Assembly: GCA_937907325.1 (NCBI GenBank)
Contig: CALERO010000036.1
Location: 1-54,661, forward strand
Length of the DNA: 54,661 nucleotides
From: UBA4716 sp002438865
Lineage (GTDB): Bacteria > Bacillota > Clostridia > UBA1381
Reading direction: 5' to 3'
A model generated the notes under the pieces. The model was not told where the DNA came from. It did not search any database and saw only the letters and a list, made by a program, of their open reading frames with translations. Of this stretch, positions 17,001 to 24,882 are shown piece after piece. Each line of letters begins with the position of its first letter. Within the stretch, counting starts at the first letter, position 1. The position numbers were made by a program, and so were the translations under genes.

Positions 17001-19485
17001 AGTTTGCCTCTTTCTTTACTCCGCCGTATACCTTGAAGTTGTTAAACAACGAGTTTACAGCGTTGTCAAAACTTCCACGCACATTCATACGTGTGTTTGC
17101 ACCGAGGTAAAAATCAAATCCGGTTGAGCCGAAACATAAGCCGCTTATTGCGCCGAATCCCTCGTCCGGCAGATGCAGACTTCCTCTTATGCCGCCGCTC
17201 AAATCAGCCACAGCATAGGCGCTTGTCGGGGCCTTATAGCTGTCAAGTCCGGCAAATACGCTTGCGTCAAGATTGCCTTCCGCCTGAATTATTTTCAGGT
17301 TCTGCGGAATACTTATATGTACGCCTGCTCCGCCCATAGCGCTTAAGCCGGTATAATCCTTGCCGCCGTAACTGCGTGTTTCGCCCTGAATACCTTCATA
17401 TATTGAAAATTCGTCAATCAGCTTAAGCTGTTTCATAAACGAAATTCCGACATCTTCGGCTTCAGACTTGAAGTATGCGGGACCGAGAGTGTATGAAGCT
17501 TTTGCCTCAAGTACGTTTAAAACCTCGCCTTTACCGGTAATTTTAAGCTTCAACGGAGGAATTGCAAAGAAGTCGCCGTTAAACGAATCAGCAAGTCCGT
17601 CAAAACCGCCGCCGGCTCCCTTTATGTACGCTACCACAACAGGCGGTACAAGCGGAATTTTTGCCAGATCCGAGCCTGCGTAGAAGTAAAGCTTATTCGG
17701 CATAAGCGAGCCTGTCAGCTTTGATTTCTTAAGCTCAAGCTCCGCCTCGCTTTCAAACAAATCGAAAACGTTCAGCTCCATTGTAAAATGATAATACGGC
17801 GTAAACGTATCTATTACGCCCTCAAGCTTACCCATTTCAAGACCGATCATCTCCGCCGTGTCTATTTTTCCGTTTGCACGGATACCGTTCACTTTAAATT
17901 TTTCCTGTTTTATTCCGTAGCCGAGTTCCTCTATATTAAACTCCGCTCCCGGGAACAACTGAAAGCTTACCTCTCCCACAAAGCTGATGTTTCCGCTGTT
18001 CTTTATCACTGCGCCGTCGGGTCTTATATCCGTTCCCGGAATATCTATCGCCATAACGGCACTGTTTGTATCGGGGTTCATCGTTACGGAAATACCATCA
18101 TCGCACATTTCCATAGAAAGTCCGTCCGATATACCGCTTTTTTCCTGATAGAATTTGAAAGTCGGCGTATTCAGACTTAAATGGCTCAGTTCGATACTGC
18201 CGTCCTTACCTACCGAAAGTCTGCCGTCCGAAATCGACCACACAGCCGTAATGGTTGACGAAAGAGCCGCAACCCCGGCGGTAAATTCATATCTGCCGTT
18301 CTTTTCCTCAAATGCTCCTCTTATTACGGCTTTCGGTTCGCCGTATTTTTTCTTGTGCGCACCGAGTTCATTTTCGTTTTTAGCCGGTACAGCTATGTAG
18401 CTGTCTCCGCTTTTGTATATTCCCAGATGCTTTGCCTCTGTGCTTATTTTCACATCATCGCTCGGTGTAAAACTGCTATCGTCATTTGTATACAAGCCTC
18501 TGAAACCCCAGAGCGTGGAATAACTGCTATGCCACATCTCAATTCCCATTAAGCCGACTTCGTTTTCTATTATTACATCTCCGTTTGCCGTTGTTGAAAC
18601 ATAATCGGGCATGGCATCTTCATAGTTAAATCCGTCAACATATCTGCTGTATAAAAGCGAAGTTGCCGTAAACGGATTTGCCCATGTGTATCCTTTTGTC
18701 ATAACTTCGGTTACGGCTTCGCTTTTTGCGCTGTACATAACCTTGTTTGTCTTTATGCGTGACATTGCGCCCGGAATAGCCGCCGGAGTGTTGGTAAATC
18801 CGTCGTTTGTATTTCCGATTGCCGTATTCATATACAAAGACGCCGCACTCTGTGCGGATTCATGACCCATTCTGTTAAAGCCTTTCATCTCTATGCAGTG
18901 CCGCAGATTTGGGTATTCAATCTTTGTCTGATCAAGCATATATCCCGCAGTGGAGTATGCTCTTATACCATAGGTTCTTCCGCCGTCACTGTCGTCTGCC
19001 AAAAGCGTTCCGCCCGGCGTAAATCCGTTTGTTTCGCCTTCGTCAAGCTTTTCTATTACATATTTCGTGTGTGCATTGTACTTTCCGCCGAACGTGTATC
19101 CGACCGTTATGCACCGCTCGCTCAGATTTATTGATACATTTCTGCTGTCGTACGGTACTTCGCTTGAATTTTTTGTGAAATATTCACGCTGATATACCTT
19201 TTTATTAAACACCATATCGTAAGCTTCGGCTGCCGAGCCTTCATTTCTCGCCGGCACGGTTACCATATAGTTGTTTTTATCTCTTTCTCTTGTGTCCTCA
19301 AGGAAATAAAATCGGATATACTTGTTGTTAATCCAGCTTACTTTATATCCGTTGTAATTTTCGCTTTTCCCCGTTACAAGCTCGGACGGTTCACGCACGG
19401 CGCCCACCAATGCGGATACCTCTGCCGGAATAGTGCAAATAATCATACATAATACGATAAATGCGCTTATAAACCGTTTTCTCAT
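14023..19485 (-). CDS. 1820-residue secreted multidomain protein with Ig-like, InlB-type and stalk domains
   Basis: A signal peptide (MRKRFISAFIVLCMIICTIP, cleavage near residue 25) is followed by about 1100 residues of beta-rich sequence I cannot assign. Recognisable parts near the C-terminus are a fibronectin-III-like region (about 1133-1275), an Ig-like region with the SAGNQS turn (about 1400-1525) and a Big_3-type Ig domain (about 1527-1600, with FDPDGMVVTA). Then come a Gly6 linker, an InlB/Listeria-Bacteroides repeat (about 1615-1685, GYDFAGWYTD) and a copper-amine-oxidase-N stalk domain (about 1691-1820). There is no LPXTG motif and no SLH domain. GGGAGG ahead of the ATG at 19485 sets the start. 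The gene follows the TetR gene by 16 bp. A cell-surface adhesion or polymer-binding role is inference. Confidence 0.85.
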   Translation of the reverse strand: MRKRFISAFIVLCMIICTIPAEVSALVGAVREPSELVTGKSENYNGYKVSWINNKYIRFYFLEDTRERDKNNYMVTVPARNEGSAAEAYDMVFNKKVYQREYFTKNSSEVPYDSRNVSINLSERCITVGYTFGGKYNAHTKYVIEKLDEGETNGFTPGGTLLADDSDGGRTYGIRAYSTAGYMLDQTKIEYPNLRHCIEMKGFNRMGHESAQSAASLYMNTAIGNTNDGFTNTPAAIPGAMSRIKTNKVMYSAKSEAVTEVMTKGYTWANPFTATSLLYSRYVDGFNYEDAMPDYVSTTANGDVIIENEVGLMGIEMWHSSYSTLWGFRGLYTNDDSSFTPSDDVKISTEAKHLGIYKSGDSYIAVPAKNENELGAHKKKYGEPKAVIRGAFEEKNGRYEFTAGVAALSSTITAVWSISDGRLSVGKDGSIELSHLSLNTPTFKFYQEKSGISDGLSMEMCDDGISVTMNPDTNSAVMAIDIPGTDIRPDGAVIKNSGNISFVGEVSFQLFPGAEFNIEELGYGIKQEKFKVNGIRANGKIDTAEMIGLEMGKLEGVIDTFTPYYHFTMELNVFDLFESEAELELKKSKLTGSLMPNKLYFYAGSDLAKIPLVPPVVVAYIKGAGGGFDGLADSFNGDFFAIPPLKLKITGKGEVLNVLEAKASYTLGPAYFKSEAEDVGISFMKQLKLIDEFSIYEGIQGETRSYGGKDYTGLSAMGGAGVHISIPQNLKIIQAEGNLDASVFAGLDSYKAPTSAYAVADLSGGIRGSLHLPDEGFGAISGLCFGSTGFDFYLGANTRMNVRGSFDNAVNSLFNNFKVYGGVKKEANWRIFKYRIYYIFPQNNIGYTIRGPFRSLPEWDWSEHRPTSGYAEYTDEDGAVVYVAVNAEDIGIIVEENASEYAVSGGNTFSKDVIINASPEEQIPDEGNLIIMVTPKDDSTDINAFADSLSVTKDGSPIDLIKPVYNQNGEIENESDMNVYIMKNGMGKNCVLIGVGDTNVNNGDSWNVTSSLADFDASVNASKPFDSLDASLSGYSLSGSVKNPDGDTEYILATYFGSEPGKTENIIEYKDVTDTSDISAVIPSEGTMLPSGDYYVTARLLKKILADINGTSEEILLPVDVAELGSVTYTNTLQPNAPSGAAIKPSGNEIMNAEWNEVGNAGGYSVAIYQQQDDGSFADTGRGYVYDAEDIKASKIKGIRYDASAGKYVLDMALTVSGTDVEYDIETKTTSVSQSQSQPLEADKTYMIGVKAYNYMTDEDGNKVDNLKVYSAETRSNESELPKYEPLEISAELKTEDSNSNSVNQTVTENEDGVLSCTAGGGFDNKWYLYISSKEQNAEYTVTREDTDALVGFDTDKNCHFIDNTDIDGSVMVRIDAKVNKGTYTDITTKYMLIEKDNTPPALSMDSAVVYADKTTGAYEITGLTEPNADIYLSVYPDYENPDGLIKVATAGADGRFSYRENLILTIEHEKLDENGDPVLDEEGYPIRETVPNLSGEIAIFKAKDSAGNQSAAEIVSVLVKDDAQTLKSIAVTTMPNKTKYNAGEEFDPDGMVVTAAFNDGSTMTVDDYIVEPTGALANGTRSVTVSYTFGNDTKTTTVPITVGTGSSPTGGGGGGSLSFTVKFETNGGTAVRSESVKRNDAVSEPQTPVREGYDFAGWYTDKELKTKYDFSSKVTKSITLYAAWTPKDNSANQIVLTIGKKEATVFGKTVENDVAPKIVNDRTMLPVRFVAESLGATVSWDGDNRLVTIKGKNEKGEDVTILITIGSDTAVINGESVELDSPAFLENDRTYTPVRLVAERLGADVEWIGAEQKVIITKK

Positions 19486-19501
19486 CTTTCTTCCTCCCTT
19501 T

Positions 19502-20188
19502 TTACATCTCCAGTTCAAATTCATACCTCATTGCCAGACTCTCAAACAGCTTATGCATAACCGCATTTGCCGTTTTTCTGATGTCAATCCGCATAACGTA
19601 ATCCATAACGTTTTTCTGTTCCTCCTTGGGAACATTATATGCGCTCATACTCATTGCAAGAAATCTTGAAATCTTTTTTTCCAATGTAAAATACATATCG
19701 CATTTTTTAGCCATATAACTGCACATAATCCCCGATGTGCCGATTTCCATTTCATAGAAATCACTTTCGGAACATTCGGGAAGATATGAGGAAAATATCT
19801 TGTGCAGTTCCTGTGCCGTGTGCCTGTGTATATACCCCGCCGTTTCGGGATATGAATATGCCTCTACATAAATATCACGAAGATTTTCGTTAATTTCCGT
19901 AAGCGCAAGCTGAATTGAAGTTTCCACGGCGTATACATATACCGGGCTCAGGTTTTCCTTTGCGATAATTCTCGCCGAAGCAAACTGATTTGAAAACATA
20001 AATTCCGTAAGCTCCGACAAAACGCCGTCTTTGGTGCGGAAAATATTCTGAAAGGTGGAGCTTGTAACGTCCGCCTCCTTTAAAATTTCCGCAACTGTTG
20101 TGCTGTGGTATCCCTTTTCGATAAACAGCTTTACACACGCCGATAAAATACGCCTTCTTGATTCCTCACTGTTGTATCTTCTTGCTAT
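19502..20188 (-). CDS. TetR-family transcriptional regulator, apparent AUA start
   Basis: From the ATA codon at 20188 the protein has 228 residues: an N-terminal helix-turn-helix (RRRILSACVKLFIEKGYHST, then TTVAEILKEADVTSSTFQNIF), then a helical ligand domain. AAAGGAGGG stands 7 bases before the ATA, and the codons that follow read ARRYNSEESRRRIL, a normal TetR N-terminus after Met. No ATG or GTG codon exists in frame between the promoter and the helix-turn-helix. An ATG at 20299 lies upstream of the promoter and inside the SASP terminator, so it is not usable. The gene is first in an operon with the 1820-residue secreted protein and probably controls both. Confidence 0.82.
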   Translation of the reverse strand: MARRYNSEESRRRILSACVKLFIEKGYHSTTVAEILKEADVTSSTFQNIFRTKDGVLSELTEFMFSNQFASARIIAKENLSPVYVYAVETSIQLALTEINENLRDIYVEAYSYPETAGYIHRHTAQELHKIFSSYLPECSESDFYEMEIGTSGIMCSYMAKKCDMYFTLEKKISRFLAMSMSAYNVPKEEQKNVMDYVMRIDIRKTANAVMHKLFESLAMRYEFELEM

Positions 20189-20210
20189 ATAAAGCCCTCC
20201 TTTCTTGCAA

Positions 20211-20257
20211 AATTGGTTTATATGCCAATTATAACACGCAGAGTCGATATATGTCAA
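20211..20257 (-). promoter_or_regulatory. promoter with palindromic operator for the TetR operon
   Basis: TTGACA (20257-20252), 18-bp spacer and TATAAT (20233-20228). A perfect inverted repeat AATTGG-8-CCAATT (20211-20230) overlaps the -10 and the predicted start point. That is the usual place for a TetR self-operator, so autoregulation is inferred. Confidence 0.78.
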
Positions 20258-20272
20258 GTATTTTCCCAAATA

Positions 20273-20309
20273 AAAACAGGCTGTGAAATTAGTTTTCACA
20301 GCCTGTTTT
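20273..20309 (-). terminator. terminator of the SASP gene
   Basis: A 16-bp perfect stem (core ACAGGCTGTGAAA / TTTCACAGCCTGT) with a 5-nt loop, followed on the minus strand by a U5 tract. Confidence 0.92.
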
Positions 20310-20320
20310 CCGATACAAAC

Positions 20321-20494
20321 TTACTTATGGTTTTTCTCGTATTCTTCAACCATTTTCTTGACCATTCTTCCGCCGATTGAGCCTGCCTGCTTTGCGGTAA
20401 GGTCTCCGTTATAATTCTCGCCCATTGTTACGCCGACTTCTCTTGCCGCTTCCATCTTAAAGCTTTCCAGTGCCGCTTTTTTACTCTTTGACAT
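20321..20494 (-). CDS. alpha/beta-type small acid-soluble spore protein
   Basis: A 57-residue protein, MSKSKKAALESFKMEAAREV at the start. It has the two family hallmarks: a Gpr-protease-type region (AAREVGVTMG) and the DNA-binding segment AKQAGSIGGRMVKKMVEEYE. These proteins coat forespore DNA and are degraded by Gpr at germination. I start at the ATG at 20494, with GGAAAGG upstream. A short palindrome (20540-20562, AGCAGA / TCTGCT) lies ahead of it. A sigma-G promoter would be expected but I could not identify one with confidence. Confidence 0.93.
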   Translation of the reverse strand: MSKSKKAALESFKMEAAREVGVTMGENYNGDLTAKQAGSIGGRMVKKMVEEYEKNHK

Positions 20495-20592
20495 ATTTAA
20501 CCTTTCCTTTCCGTGCCGTAGCACAAAGCAAATTTTTAAGCAGATTTTATCTGTCTGCTGATAATTTGCCCCGATTTTGAAAAATTATACCG

Positions 20593-22605
20593 TCAATTCA
20601 TAACAATTTTATCTATAAAAAGCTTTTTACAGCGCTCGCGCAGTTTTCCGCATTGAATATTTCCGCTTATTATATCCTTTGCCGCCTGCTGTGCGTCACG
20701 CAGAATGTCGCCGTCCTCGAACAGATTTGCGATTTTCATTTCGGGCAGTCCGTGCTGGCGTGTGCCGAAGAAATCACCCGGACCTCTCAGCTTTAAGTCC
20801 TGTTCGCTTATATAAAATCCGTCGTTTGAAATACACATTGTCTCCATACGCTTTTTTATAATTTTACTGTTCCCGTGAGAAATCAAAACGCAGTATGCCT
20901 GCTCTGCACCTCTGCCGACACGTCCTCTCAGCTGATGCAGCTGGGAAAGTCCGAACCGCTCCGCATTTTCCACTATCATAAGGTTTGCGTTCGGCACGTT
21001 TACGCCGACTTCTATTACCGTTGTGGATACGAGAATATCAATCTTACCGTCGGCAAAATCGTTCATTACTTCATCTTTCAGGTTGTTTTTCATTTTGCCG
21101 TACACAAGTCCCACACGGAAACCGGGAAAAGTCTGCTGTAATTTCTTAGACAGATTTTCCGCATTTTCAAGGTCGCTCTTTTCCGTTTCCTCAACAAGCG
21201 GACAGACAACGTACACCTGCGTGCCGTTTTTCACGTTTTTCTCGATAAACGCCGTTATCCTCGCACGCATATTTTCGCCCACGGCATACGTTTTGACCGT
21301 TTTTCTGCCGGGGGGCAGTTCGTCTATCACGGATATGTCCAAATCGCCGTACAGAATAAGCGCAAGCGTTCTCGGAATGGGCGTTGCGGACATTATAAGC
21401 ATATGCGGATTTTTGCCCTTTTCCGAAAGCTTTGCCCTTTGTTCAACCCCGAAACGATGCTGTTCGTCCGCAATTACCAGCCCGAGATTTTTAAACTCCG
21501 CCTTATCCTGTATGATTGCATGCGTTCCGACCGCAACGTCAGCCTCACCGCTTGCGAGCATTTCATAAGCCGCACGCTTTTCCGCCGCTTTCATACTTCC
21601 CGTAAGCATTACTACTTTAATATCAAAGTCTTTGAAAAACGCTTCAAGCGTTTCCTTATGCTGATTTGCAAGTATTTCGGTCGGCGCCATCATCGCCGCC
21701 TGTGCGCCGTTTTTCACCGCCGCGAATATCGCACCTGCCGCAACCGCCGTTTTTCCCGAGCCGACATCGCCCTGCACAAGCCTGTTCAGCACTCCTCCGC
21801 CCGAGCAGTCCGCAAGTATTTCGTCAAGCGTGCGTTTCTGCGCACCCGTAAGCGGAAACGGCAGCGAGCTTAAAAACTCATCTATACAGGTATCCTCAAA
21901 CACTATTCCCTTTTTCTTTTCCGTATTGCCTTTTATCGAAAACAGCGCAAGCTGAAGCATAATAAGCTCCTCGAAAACAAAACGCCTGCGTGCCGTATTA
22001 TAGCTTTCAAAATCATCGGGGAAATGAATATTCCGCATTGCGTAGTTTATTTCGGCTATTTTATACTTTTCACGCACCTCGTCGGGAATGTATTCGTCCA
22101 GACGTCCCGCCTCTTTTATTGCCGTTTCCATAACCGACTGGACGGTTTTCTGCTTTAAATTCTCCGTAAGCGGATATATAGGTACTATTTTTCCCGTAAA
22201 CTTACCGCCCTCGCCCTTTTCAAACATAGGGTTTACCATTTCGATTTTATTGCGGTTAAACGCTATTTTTCCGTATAATATGTACTTTTCGCCCGTTTTG
22301 AATGCGTCTTTTACAAAGCGGTTATTATACCACACAACGTTCATAACGCCCGACTCATCGCTTGCTATCATACTGTACACCGTCATATTTCGGCGTATGC
22401 GGTGTTCACGCACAGGCGAATAAACCGTAATGCTTACGCATACGGTTTCTCCGTTTTCGCAGTCGGCAATATATTTTGTTTTGCTCCTGTCCTCATATGT
22501 GCGCGGGAAAAAGTACAGCAAATCCTCAACGGTATTTATTCCTTTTTTTGCGAAAAGCTCCGCCCTTTTCTCGCCCACGCCCTTTAAATATCTTATATCT
22601 TTCAT
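20593..22605 (-). CDS. recG: ATP-dependent DNA helicase RecG
   Basis: RecG (670 residues) remodels stalled replication forks and branched DNA. It has an N-terminal wedge (OB-fold) domain (about 1-230), Walker A GDVGSGKT, DEQHRFG (motif II, DEQH), the SATPIPRTL motif and the C-terminal helicase lobe with QLRGRVGRG. The ATG at 22605 gives the normal N-terminus MKDIRYLKGVGEKRA, and AAGAGG is close upstream. It is last in an asp23-fakA-recG run, as in Bacillus and many Clostridia, though a hairpin separates it from fakA. Confidence 0.97.
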   Translation of the reverse strand: MKDIRYLKGVGEKRAELFAKKGINTVEDLLYFFPRTYEDRSKTKYIADCENGETVCVSITVYSPVREHRIRRNMTVYSMIASDESGVMNVVWYNNRFVKDAFKTGEKYILYGKIAFNRNKIEMVNPMFEKGEGGKFTGKIVPIYPLTENLKQKTVQSVMETAIKEAGRLDEYIPDEVREKYKIAEINYAMRNIHFPDDFESYNTARRRFVFEELIMLQLALFSIKGNTEKKKGIVFEDTCIDEFLSSLPFPLTGAQKRTLDEILADCSGGGVLNRLVQGDVGSGKTAVAAGAIFAAVKNGAQAAMMAPTEILANQHKETLEAFFKDFDIKVVMLTGSMKAAEKRAAYEMLASGEADVAVGTHAIIQDKAEFKNLGLVIADEQHRFGVEQRAKLSEKGKNPHMLIMSATPIPRTLALILYGDLDISVIDELPPGRKTVKTYAVGENMRARITAFIEKNVKNGTQVYVVCPLVEETEKSDLENAENLSKKLQQTFPGFRVGLVYGKMKNNLKDEVMNDFADGKIDILVSTTVIEVGVNVPNANLMIVENAERFGLSQLHQLRGRVGRGAEQAYCVLISHGNSKIIKKRMETMCISNDGFYISEQDLKLRGPGDFFGTRQHGLPEMKIANLFEDGDILRDAQQAAKDIISGNIQCGKLRERCKKLFIDKIVMN

Positions 22606-22620
22606 AGTCCTCTTAAAAGC

Positions 22621-22657
22621 AAAGGCTGTAAAAATCAAATTTTTACAGCCTTTTTAT
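22621..22657. terminator. hairpin between fakA and recG
   Basis: A 15-bp stem (AAAGGCTGTAAAAAT / ATTTTTACAGCCTTT). The U-tract is good on the plus strand but interrupted on the minus strand, so in the direction of the genes it probably gives partial termination. Confidence 0.55.
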
Positions 22658-22658
22658 A

Positions 22659-24368
22659 TCACTCTACGCCTATTACATAATAATATACCGGCTGTCCGCC
22701 GCTCTTTAGCGAAACTTCGATTTCATCATCGGCATATTTTTCTTCTATTCTTTTTGCAATTTCCTCTGCCTGTGCCTTTTTAACATCTTTTCCATAATAG
22801 AGCGTTATATATTCCGTATCCTCGTCCGCAAGAGTGTCCGCCAAATCCGCAAGAACGTCCTCCGCATTTTCGCCGACAACGGATATATCACTGCCCGATA
22901 TTCCGAGAATATCGCCTTTTTTGATTTCTCTGCCGTCTATTTCGGTATCACGCACGGCGTACGTTATCTGTCCCGCACGCACTCCCTGCACCGCTTTGTT
23001 CATTGCTTTTTCGTTTGTTTCGGCGTCAAGCTTATCGTTATAAGCAGTAACGGCGCTTATGCACTGCGGTATGTTCTTTGTCGGAATAACGACAATTTTC
23101 TTGTCCGCCGCAAGCTCTGCCGCCTGATTTGCCGCAAGAATGATATTTTTATTGTTCGGGAAAACGTAAACCGTCTTTGCCTTTACCTTGCTTACCGCCT
23201 TTAAAATATCATCGGTGGACGGATTCATTGTCTGTCCGCCCTCTATCACCTTGTCAACGCCCAAATCCTTTAAGATTTTAACAAATCCCTTTCCTGCTCC
23301 GACCGCCGCAAAGCCGACCTCTTTAAGCTCCGCCTTTTTCTTGGGAGCAGTCTTTTCCTTATCCGGCTTTACCTCCGCCGGCTTGGTAGCTTTCGGTTTT
23401 TCCGTCTGCGGTGCGTCGCTTATAATGGAATTATGCTGATGCTTCATATTATCTATTTTAAGATTTATAAGCTCGCCGACCTTAAGCGCCTCCTCAAGTA
23501 CAAATCCCGGATGATTGGTATGGATATGTACCTTTACTATATCGTCATCATCTATTACAAGCATACAATCGCCCTTTGGCGATATTGTATTTCTGAAATT
23601 ATCCACGGGAGAACCCGTTTCTTTCTTCTCGATAATGAACTCCGTACAGTATGAGAATTTTATATCCTCAGTTTTGATATTCTCCTGTGCCTTTTTCTTA
23701 TGCTGTACCTCGGGAGCGGCATCGCCGCCCTCTTTTTCGATAACTTTACCGGTTTTAAGATATTCCAAAGCACCCTCAAGCACAAATATCCAACCCTGTC
23801 CGCCTGCGTCAACAACGCCTGCCTGTTTCAGTGCCGGGAGCTGTTCCGGGGTTTTTGCAAGCGCTTCTCTGCCACGCTCAACGGCGCTTTCGAGAATAAG
23901 CGTTATATCCTCCTCGGTGCTTGCTTTCACCTGCGCACCCGCAGCCGCCTCACGTGCCACGGTGAGGATAGTTCCCTCGGTAGGTTTCATAACGGCTTTG
24001 TACGCCGCCGCAGACCCTTCAGCCAGTGCCGCCGCAAAGGCTGTGCCGTTACACTCTTTCATTCCTTTCATACTTTTCGATATTCCTCTGAAAAACTGTG
24101 AAAGGATAACTCCCGAATTTCCTCTTGCACCTCTTAATGCCGCAAAAGCCATAGTATCCGCCGATTTTGTCACCGTAGACGGTTTCTTTGACAAAAGCTC
24201 CTTTGAAAGAGCCGTTATGGTAAGCGACATATTTGTTCCCGTATCGCCGTCCGGCACGGGAAATACATTCAAATCATCAACTGTTTGTTTATTATTATAC
24301 AGATTATTCGCACCCGAAATTATCATCTGCGAAAAAATCTCTCCGTCCAGAATATTAATTGTACTCAC
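22659..24368 (-). CDS. fakA: DAK2/DegV-related kinase, FakA-like (YloV)
   Basis: The 569-residue protein has an N-terminal DhaL-like ATP-binding domain (VFPVPDGDTGTNMSLT, about residues 36-51, holds the Mg-binding Asp residues). A middle domain follows, then a Lys/Glu/Pro-rich linker (about 310-350) and a C-terminal domain typical of YloV. FakA phosphorylates fatty acids held by FakB (DegV-type) proteins so they can enter phospholipid synthesis. No FakB gene is visible here. The start is a GTG 3 bp after the asp23 stop, with AGGGG overlapping, so translation is probably coupled. The function is inferred from family and order. Confidence 0.88.
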   Translation of the reverse strand: MSTINILDGEIFSQMIISGANNLYNNKQTVDDLNVFPVPDGDTGTNMSLTITALSKELLSKKPSTVTKSADTMAFAALRGARGNSGVILSQFFRGISKSMKGMKECNGTAFAAALAEGSAAAYKAVMKPTEGTILTVAREAAAGAQVKASTEEDITLILESAVERGREALAKTPEQLPALKQAGVVDAGGQGWIFVLEGALEYLKTGKVIEKEGGDAAPEVQHKKKAQENIKTEDIKFSYCTEFIIEKKETGSPVDNFRNTISPKGDCMLVIDDDDIVKVHIHTNHPGFVLEEALKVGELINLKIDNMKHQHNSIISDAPQTEKPKATKPAEVKPDKEKTAPKKKAELKEVGFAAVGAGKGFVKILKDLGVDKVIEGGQTMNPSTDDILKAVSKVKAKTVYVFPNNKNIILAANQAAELAADKKIVVIPTKNIPQCISAVTAYNDKLDAETNEKAMNKAVQGVRAGQITYAVRDTEIDGREIKKGDILGISGSDISVVGENAEDVLADLADTLADEDTEYITLYYGKDVKKAQAEEIAKRIEEKYADDEIEVSLKSGGQPVYYYVIGVE

Positions 24369-24371
24369 CCC

Positions 24372-24725
24372 TTAATCAACTCTTACGCCTTCAACTCTGA
24401 CGTTCACCTTGTTTACACGCAGTCCGATTGTGTGCTCCAGCGTATACCGCACACGGTTTACAATGCTCTTGCAGGTGGTGTTTATGTTTATACCGTATTC
24501 GACAATTATATGCATATCAACGATTATGCCGCTGTCCTCAATCGTAACGCTTATACCCTTCGTCATAGTATCCGCACGGAGCAAATTAACTATTCCGTCC
24601 GTTTTATTCCTCGACGCCATTCCGACAACGCCGTAGCACTTAACCGCCACTGCGCCGGCAATTTCCGCTATAACAGAATTTGAAATCGATACCGTTCCCA
24701 AAGTTTCATCTGTCTTTAACTGCAT
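24372..24725 (-). CDS. Asp23/Gls24-family protein (YloU-like)
   Basis: A 117-residue protein of the Asp23/DUF322 family, with the typical LGTVSISNSVIAEIAGAVA opening and GIIVDMHIIVEYG middle. Members are linked to cell envelope homeostasis, and this one sits just ahead of fakA as in other Firmicutes. The ATG at 24725 has AAAGGA 9 bases upstream; the ATG at 24734 directly abuts the same site and is less likely. Confidence 0.92.
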   Translation of the reverse strand: MQLKTDETLGTVSISNSVIAEIAGAVAVKCYGVVGMASRNKTDGIVNLLRADTMTKGISVTIEDSGIIVDMHIIVEYGININTTCKSIVNRVRYTLEHTIGLRVNKVNVRVEGVRVD

Positions 24726-24820
24726 AACATTCATTCCTTTCTCCGATATGCTGTCTGTTTCTTTATTATTCTATTTTACTATAAAATTTCCGTTTCGTCT
24801 ATAGTATTTTTAAAATAATA

Positions 24821-24849
24821 TTGAAAAATTCAAAAAAAAATCTTATAAT
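24821..24849 (+). promoter_or_regulatory. sigma-A promoter of the recombinase gene
   Basis: TTGAAA (24821-24826), 17-bp spacer and TATAAT (24844-24849), 34 bp ahead of the start. Confidence 0.8.
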
Positions 24850-24882
24850 ATATGTATAATGCTTGATATTTCGGAGGGTAAT

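Noticed and set aside
20189..20299. Longer TetR frame starting from ATG at 20299
   Set aside because: It begins upstream of the TetR promoter and inside the SASP terminator.
23515..24375. Long plus-strand open frame of 286 codons opposite fakA
   Set aside because: Ser/Phe-rich shadow of a well-recognised gene with no ribosome binding site.
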